Source of the DNA: Tannerella sp.
Lineage (GTDB): Bacteria > Bacteroidota > Bacteroidia > Bacteroidales > Tannerellaceae
DNA length: 8,069 nucleotides
Direction: 5' to 3'
Assembly (NCBI GenBank): GCA_031269635.1
Contig: JAISYY010000154.1
Location: 1-8,069, forward strand
Position 1 is the first letter of the stretch, and each line of letters starts with the position of its first letter. The position numbers and the translations under genes were made by a program. Positions 4,922 through 8,069 of this stretch are shown piece by piece. A model generated the notes under the pieces. That model made no database searches and was not told where the DNA came from. It was given only the letters and a program-made list of their open reading frames with translations.

Positions 4922-7696
4922 TCATTCATAGTCAAGTCCCAGATCAATACCTTTTTTTATGGCCGGGACACCCTCCTTCATCCATACGGGCGCAGGCGCA
5001 TCTTTCAGGTAATGGTCGAAAAACTGTTGCAGCCTTATTGCCATATCTTTACTGTTCCTGCGTTCCACGAGGTTATGCTGTTCGCCGTTGTACTGGAGCA
5101 TCCACACCGGTTTATTCAACCGCCGCAGCGCCATAAAAAATTCGATGCCCTGATACCACGGCACCGCGCCGTCTTTATCATTATGCATAATAAGAACAGG
5201 CGTTTCGACTTTATCGGCGAAGAATACCGGGGAATTTTCCCAGTACAGTTCGGGCGCTTCCCATATCGTCGCACCGATACGGGACTGTCCCTGTTCGTAC
5301 TGATATTCGCGGCTCAACCCCGTCTGCCACCGTATGCCGCCGTAGGCGCTAAACATATTTGATACGGGAGCGCCGGCGCCGGCCGCCCTGAACCGGTTTG
5401 TACGTGTGATGAGGTAAGCGGTCTGGTATCCTCCCCAGCTCTGTCCCTGGATGCCGATACGCTCCTTATCGACCCACGGGTTTTCGCACAACTTTTCAAC
5501 GCCCGAAACAATGGAATTATATGCGCTTTCGCCGGGATGTCCCGTCGTATAGTGTATGTCCGGCGTAAAAACGATGTACCCGCGGCTGCAATAGAAGGAT
5601 ATGTTAATTGTCGAACGGCTGGGTACGGGGGGGATATATTTGAATAAATCATCCGAATGTTTCTCGTAATAATAGACGATTACGGGGTATTTTTTCGCCG
5701 GGTCAAAATCATCCGGCCTGTAAACGATTCCCTGCGCAGGCTTATCGTCGAACGTAGTCCACGAAAGGAGTTCGGCGCGTCCCCAGTTATACGCTCCCAT
5801 CTGCGGGTTGATATCCGAGAGGCGTGTTTCCGTCTTCCATCGGTTTACCGTCACATATAAATCCGGCGAAGTATGAAAATTGTTTTTTTCATACAGGTAT
5901 ATTTCTTTATTTTTAGCTTTTACGGGCGTTGAAAACGTGTATTTGTCAATGATGAGTTTACGCAGCCCGGATTTATTGAGTTCATAGAAACCGTTCTCTT
6001 TTGTCGTCTCGTCAAAAGCGGATAGCATCATCGTTTCTTCCAGTTTGAGATAGCGGCTTTCCGGGTTGGTGCGGAAGTAACGCAGCCTTGTTTTATTGGC
6101 GCGTCCCACGCCTTTCGTTACGCAGACAGGCTGTTGCCGCCCTGACGGGTCAAGTTTCCAGGTATCATAAGCGTCGTTAACGAGCAGTTTCTCATCTTCC
6201 GTCCATGTCGCGATGCCGTAAGAACCCGGGTCGGAGGGTGTATTGTGTTTTTCGTTATGGAAATGAACCGTCAGGCCGTCCGTCATACACGTTTCTTTAC
6301 GCGCAAGCAACGAATAGGCGTAATATTTGCGGTCTTTTATATCGTACCATGCCAGGTAATTGCCCTGCGGCGAAAAATGAAATTCGGCGCCAAGTCCCGT
6401 CTTTATTTTTTCGCACGTATGCTCCCGCAGATCCATGACATGGAAATCATTTGTGCGGCGGGCCGTAAGGTCCCAGGTTGATTCCAGCAGATAATTACGG
6501 TTTGAAAACCCCAGGGCAAACCGCCCGTTATTTTCGTCCGACACGTGTACGTTCGGAATATCTTCGTTCGCTAACTGATAAAATTTATAGTTGTCGTTCA
6601 GGTCAATATAAGCCAGGTAAGTTTTTTTGCGGTCATTGTCGAGTTCCGTTAATTGCTGGGGCTGTATGCGCGGGTCTTTCCAGTGCCATATATCAAGCGC
6701 GGCGCGTTCAAAGTCGGGGACAGACGTGTCTTTCGGCAGAACTTCGGGGGCTGTCCCCAGAAACAGGCGCGATTCGTCCTTACTGAACGCAGGCGTGTAA
6801 TGTTCGCTGACACACCAGCCCGGCGATATTCCGGGTGTATTCTTACCGGCCTGTACGCCTGCGGAATCACTGCCGGGCGTATAATAATACAGTTTATATT
6901 CCCGTACGTCTTTTTTCACGGAGTCCCCTGTTGCCAGGAAGGCTAATTTGGCGCCTGATTCCGACAGTGTTATATTCCGGCAGTCCGTATGGCCGGACGA
7001 TACATATCGCTTTATTCCCGTTGCCAGGTCCATGTATAACACACGGTTTATTCCCGTCGTGTCTTTCTTTTGCGGCTGAATAGCGGCTGCCAATATTTTG
7101 CCGTTATTATTGAACCGGTATTCCACAACGTCCGGGAGCGTATCTTTTTTTGCATCCCGCAAACGGTGAAGCACAAGCGTATATACCGTTCTGTTGTTTT
7201 TATCTTCGATCTTCGTTGTGTCGCTAAATGTATAAGCGATATATTCGGAAGTGTCCTTTCCCATTTTAAAATCAGCCACATCCGGTATTTTAGTTATGGA
7301 GAAATCCCCAAAAGCGACGATAGCCAGCGTGTCCTTCGGCATTTTTTCCGCTTTCGTTTTCTTTATTTTCGCTTCACGTATGACGTCGAAAGGGGCTTTA
7401 ATCAATGCAACGGCATATTTCCCGTCAGGCGTGAGGGAATAGCGGTAAGCCCCCGGAACCGTTAACTGACGCGCCTTGCCGGTCTGTTTTATAAGTAACC
7501 GGTCGTTACCTTCCTGTTCTTTGATAATACATGCCGCATAATCGCCGTCGTTGGTTAAAGCCATCTGTTGCAGGCTTTTCCATGAGTCATATACGGTATG
7601 ATCCAATACTTTTTTCTGAGCATGTACACTGCACGCAACCGTTAATGCGGCGATAAACGCAAAAACGCGGGCGGAGATAATTTTTTTCACTTTCAT
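4922..7696 (-). CDS. Exported S9 family (prolyl oligopeptidase-like) serine peptidase
   Basis: Translation from the ATG at 7696 gives 924 residues. Residues 1-27 are a clear Sec signal peptide (MKVKK start, hydrophobic ARVFAFIAALTVACS, cleavage near VHA-Q), so the enzyme acts in the periplasm or at the cell surface. A long beta-propeller-like region follows, with repeats such as LTPDGKYAVA (88-97), FSKDESRLF (304-312) and FSPQGNYLAWY (441-451). The C-terminal alpha/beta-hydrolase domain spans about 640-910. Its likely triad is Ser753 in GQSWGGY, Asp842 in HNDKDGAVP, and His874 in GEQHNL, all in the order and context typical of S9 peptidases. The family cleaves short peptides, often after proline or as dipeptides; the exact specificity is not readable here. 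The frame is open up to an ATG at 7795, but the -7 box at 7756-7763 lies inside that extension and the signal peptide begins at 7696, so the shorter start is preferred. It is the probable first gene of an operon with the flavoprotein. Confidence 0.93.
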   Translation of the reverse strand: MKVKKIISARVFAFIAALTVACSVHAQKKVLDHTVYDSWKSLQQMALTNDGDYAACIIKEQEGNDRLLIKQTGKARQLTVPGAYRYSLTPDGKYAVALIKAPFDVIREAKIKKTKAEKMPKDTLAIVAFGDFSITKIPDVADFKMGKDTSEYIAYTFSDTTKIEDKNNRTVYTLVLHRLRDAKKDTLPDVVEYRFNNNGKILAAAIQPQKKDTTGINRVLYMDLATGIKRYVSSGHTDCRNITLSESGAKLAFLATGDSVKKDVREYKLYYYTPGSDSAGVQAGKNTPGISPGWCVSEHYTPAFSKDESRLFLGTAPEVLPKDTSVPDFERAALDIWHWKDPRIQPQQLTELDNDRKKTYLAYIDLNDNYKFYQLANEDIPNVHVSDENNGRFALGFSNRNYLLESTWDLTARRTNDFHVMDLREHTCEKIKTGLGAEFHFSPQGNYLAWYDIKDRKYYAYSLLARKETCMTDGLTVHFHNEKHNTPSDPGSYGIATWTEDEKLLVNDAYDTWKLDPSGRQQPVCVTKGVGRANKTRLRYFRTNPESRYLKLEETMMLSAFDETTKENGFYELNKSGLRKLIIDKYTFSTPVKAKNKEIYLYEKNNFHTSPDLYVTVNRWKTETRLSDINPQMGAYNWGRAELLSWTTFDDKPAQGIVYRPDDFDPAKKYPVIVYYYEKHSDDLFKYIPPVPSRSTINISFYCSRGYIVFTPDIHYTTGHPGESAYNSIVSGVEKLCENPWVDKERIGIQGQSWGGYQTAYLITRTNRFRAAGAGAPVSNMFSAYGGIRWQTGLSREYQYEQGQSRIGATIWEAPELYWENSPVFFADKVETPVLIMHNDKDGAVPWYQGIEFFMALRRLNKPVWMLQYNGEQHNLVERRNSKDMAIRLQQFFDHYLKDAPAPVWMKEGVPAIKKGIDLGLDYE

Positions 7697-7755
7697 AATG
7701 TGTGTCATTTCAATATTTAACATCAATAAAACGCAATTTCTTTTTATATTCCGGG

Positions 7756-7763
7756 CAAAGATA
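7756..7763 (-). promoter_or_regulatory. Promoter -7 box of the S9 peptidase-flavoprotein operon
   Basis: The minus strand reads TATCTTTG, identical to the rplS -7 box. The predicted start near 7749 leaves a leader of about 53 nt before the ATG at 7696. It rules against the longer reading frame starting at 7795. No clear -33 TTTG is seen. Confidence 0.65.
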
Positions 7764-7829
7764 ACATATAATTTAAAATTCATGTTGTAAAACATATAAA
7801 AAAGATGTACGCCCTATTAAAACAAATTC

Positions 7830-7837
7830 TATATTTG
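7830..7837 (+). promoter_or_regulatory. Possible divergent -7 box on the plus strand
   Basis: TATATTTG matches TAnnTTTG in an A/T-rich intergenic region, back to back with the S9 promoter. No -33 TTTG is seen at 19-21 nt. The match could be chance in A/T-rich DNA, but the hairpins just downstream make a short transcript possible. Confidence 0.35.
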
Positions 7838-7945
7838 CAATGTTTTATCGAAAAGATAAACAAAATGTATTCGTCGTGCCATATAAAAAAACAATTATAA
7901 ATATATACGATGCTCTCTACCGAAAGAAAATACTTATCTCGTTTT

Positions 7946-7986
7946 GAATTAATTAACACGTCCGTGTTGGTTAATTCCGGATTTTT
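7946..7986 (+). terminator. Long hairpin followed by a short T-tract (terminator-like)
   Basis: GAATTAATTAACACG (7946-7960) and CGTGTTGGTTAATTC (7963-7977) pair over 15 positions: 13 Watson-Crick and two G-U in RNA, separated by only two bases. CGGA and then five T residues (7982-7986) follow. The shape fits an intrinsic terminator for a plus-strand transcript, but the four bases before the T-tract weaken it. A protein-binding palindrome is the alternative. Confidence 0.4.
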
Positions 7987-7988
7987 AT

Positions 7989-8069
<81 letters not shown>

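Noticed and set aside
4471..5362. Plus-strand frames of 221 and 246 codons across the flavoprotein-peptidase junction
   Set aside because: They are antisense to two well-supported genes, match no family I know and have cysteine-, proline- and histidine-rich composition typical of shadow frames.

Overview
This window reads as chromosomal DNA from a member of the Bacteroidales (phylum Bacteroidota). The evidence is the recurring Bacteroidota-type -7 promoter box TAnnTTTG upstream of almost every gene, start codons without a clear Shine-Dalgarno sequence and preceded by A/T-rich DNA, and a gene set (large secreted GH3 enzyme, secreted S9 peptidase, helicase with HRDC and C-terminal helix-turn-helix regions, FabK/NMO-like flavoprotein) that fits this order. 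I cannot fix the genus from sequence alone. Both window edges cut into sequence: a GH3 gene runs off the left edge and a perfect 80-nt AG repeat runs off the right.

Layout from left to right. Positions 1-609 (minus) hold the first 203 codons of an exported glycoside hydrolase family 3 enzyme. Positions 610-844 are non-coding, with the GH3 promoter, one arm of a 31-bp inverted repeat, and a cluster of short GC-rich repeats. Positions 845-3319 (minus) encode an 824-residue Pif1/RecD-like helicase with an HRDC domain and a C-terminal helix-turn-helix-like region. The divergent interval 3320-3541 carries promoters for the helicase (minus) and rplS (plus), plus the second arm of the inverted repeat. 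Positions 3542-3895 (plus) are rplS, ribosomal protein L19, followed by a strong nested-hairpin terminator. Positions 3964-4899 (minus) encode a FabK/nitronate monooxygenase-family flavoprotein. It lies 22 nt behind 4922-7696 (minus), a 924-residue signal-peptide-bearing S9 (prolyl oligopeptidase family) serine peptidase. The right end, 7697-8069, has the S9 promoter, a possible divergent promoter, two hairpins and the AG repeat.

Functionally these are mostly independent units: ribosome assembly (rplS), DNA maintenance (helicase), glycan or peptidoglycan hydrolysis (GH3), and a probable two-gene operon of exported peptidase and cytoplasmic flavoprotein with no obvious shared pathway. I see no phage, transposase, CRISPR, toxin-antitoxin or defence cassette, and no clear new multi-gene system. 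The signals most worth a second look are the 28/31 inverted repeat flanking the helicase, the perfect (AG)40 tract at the right edge, and a possible short hairpin-terminated transcript just before that tract.
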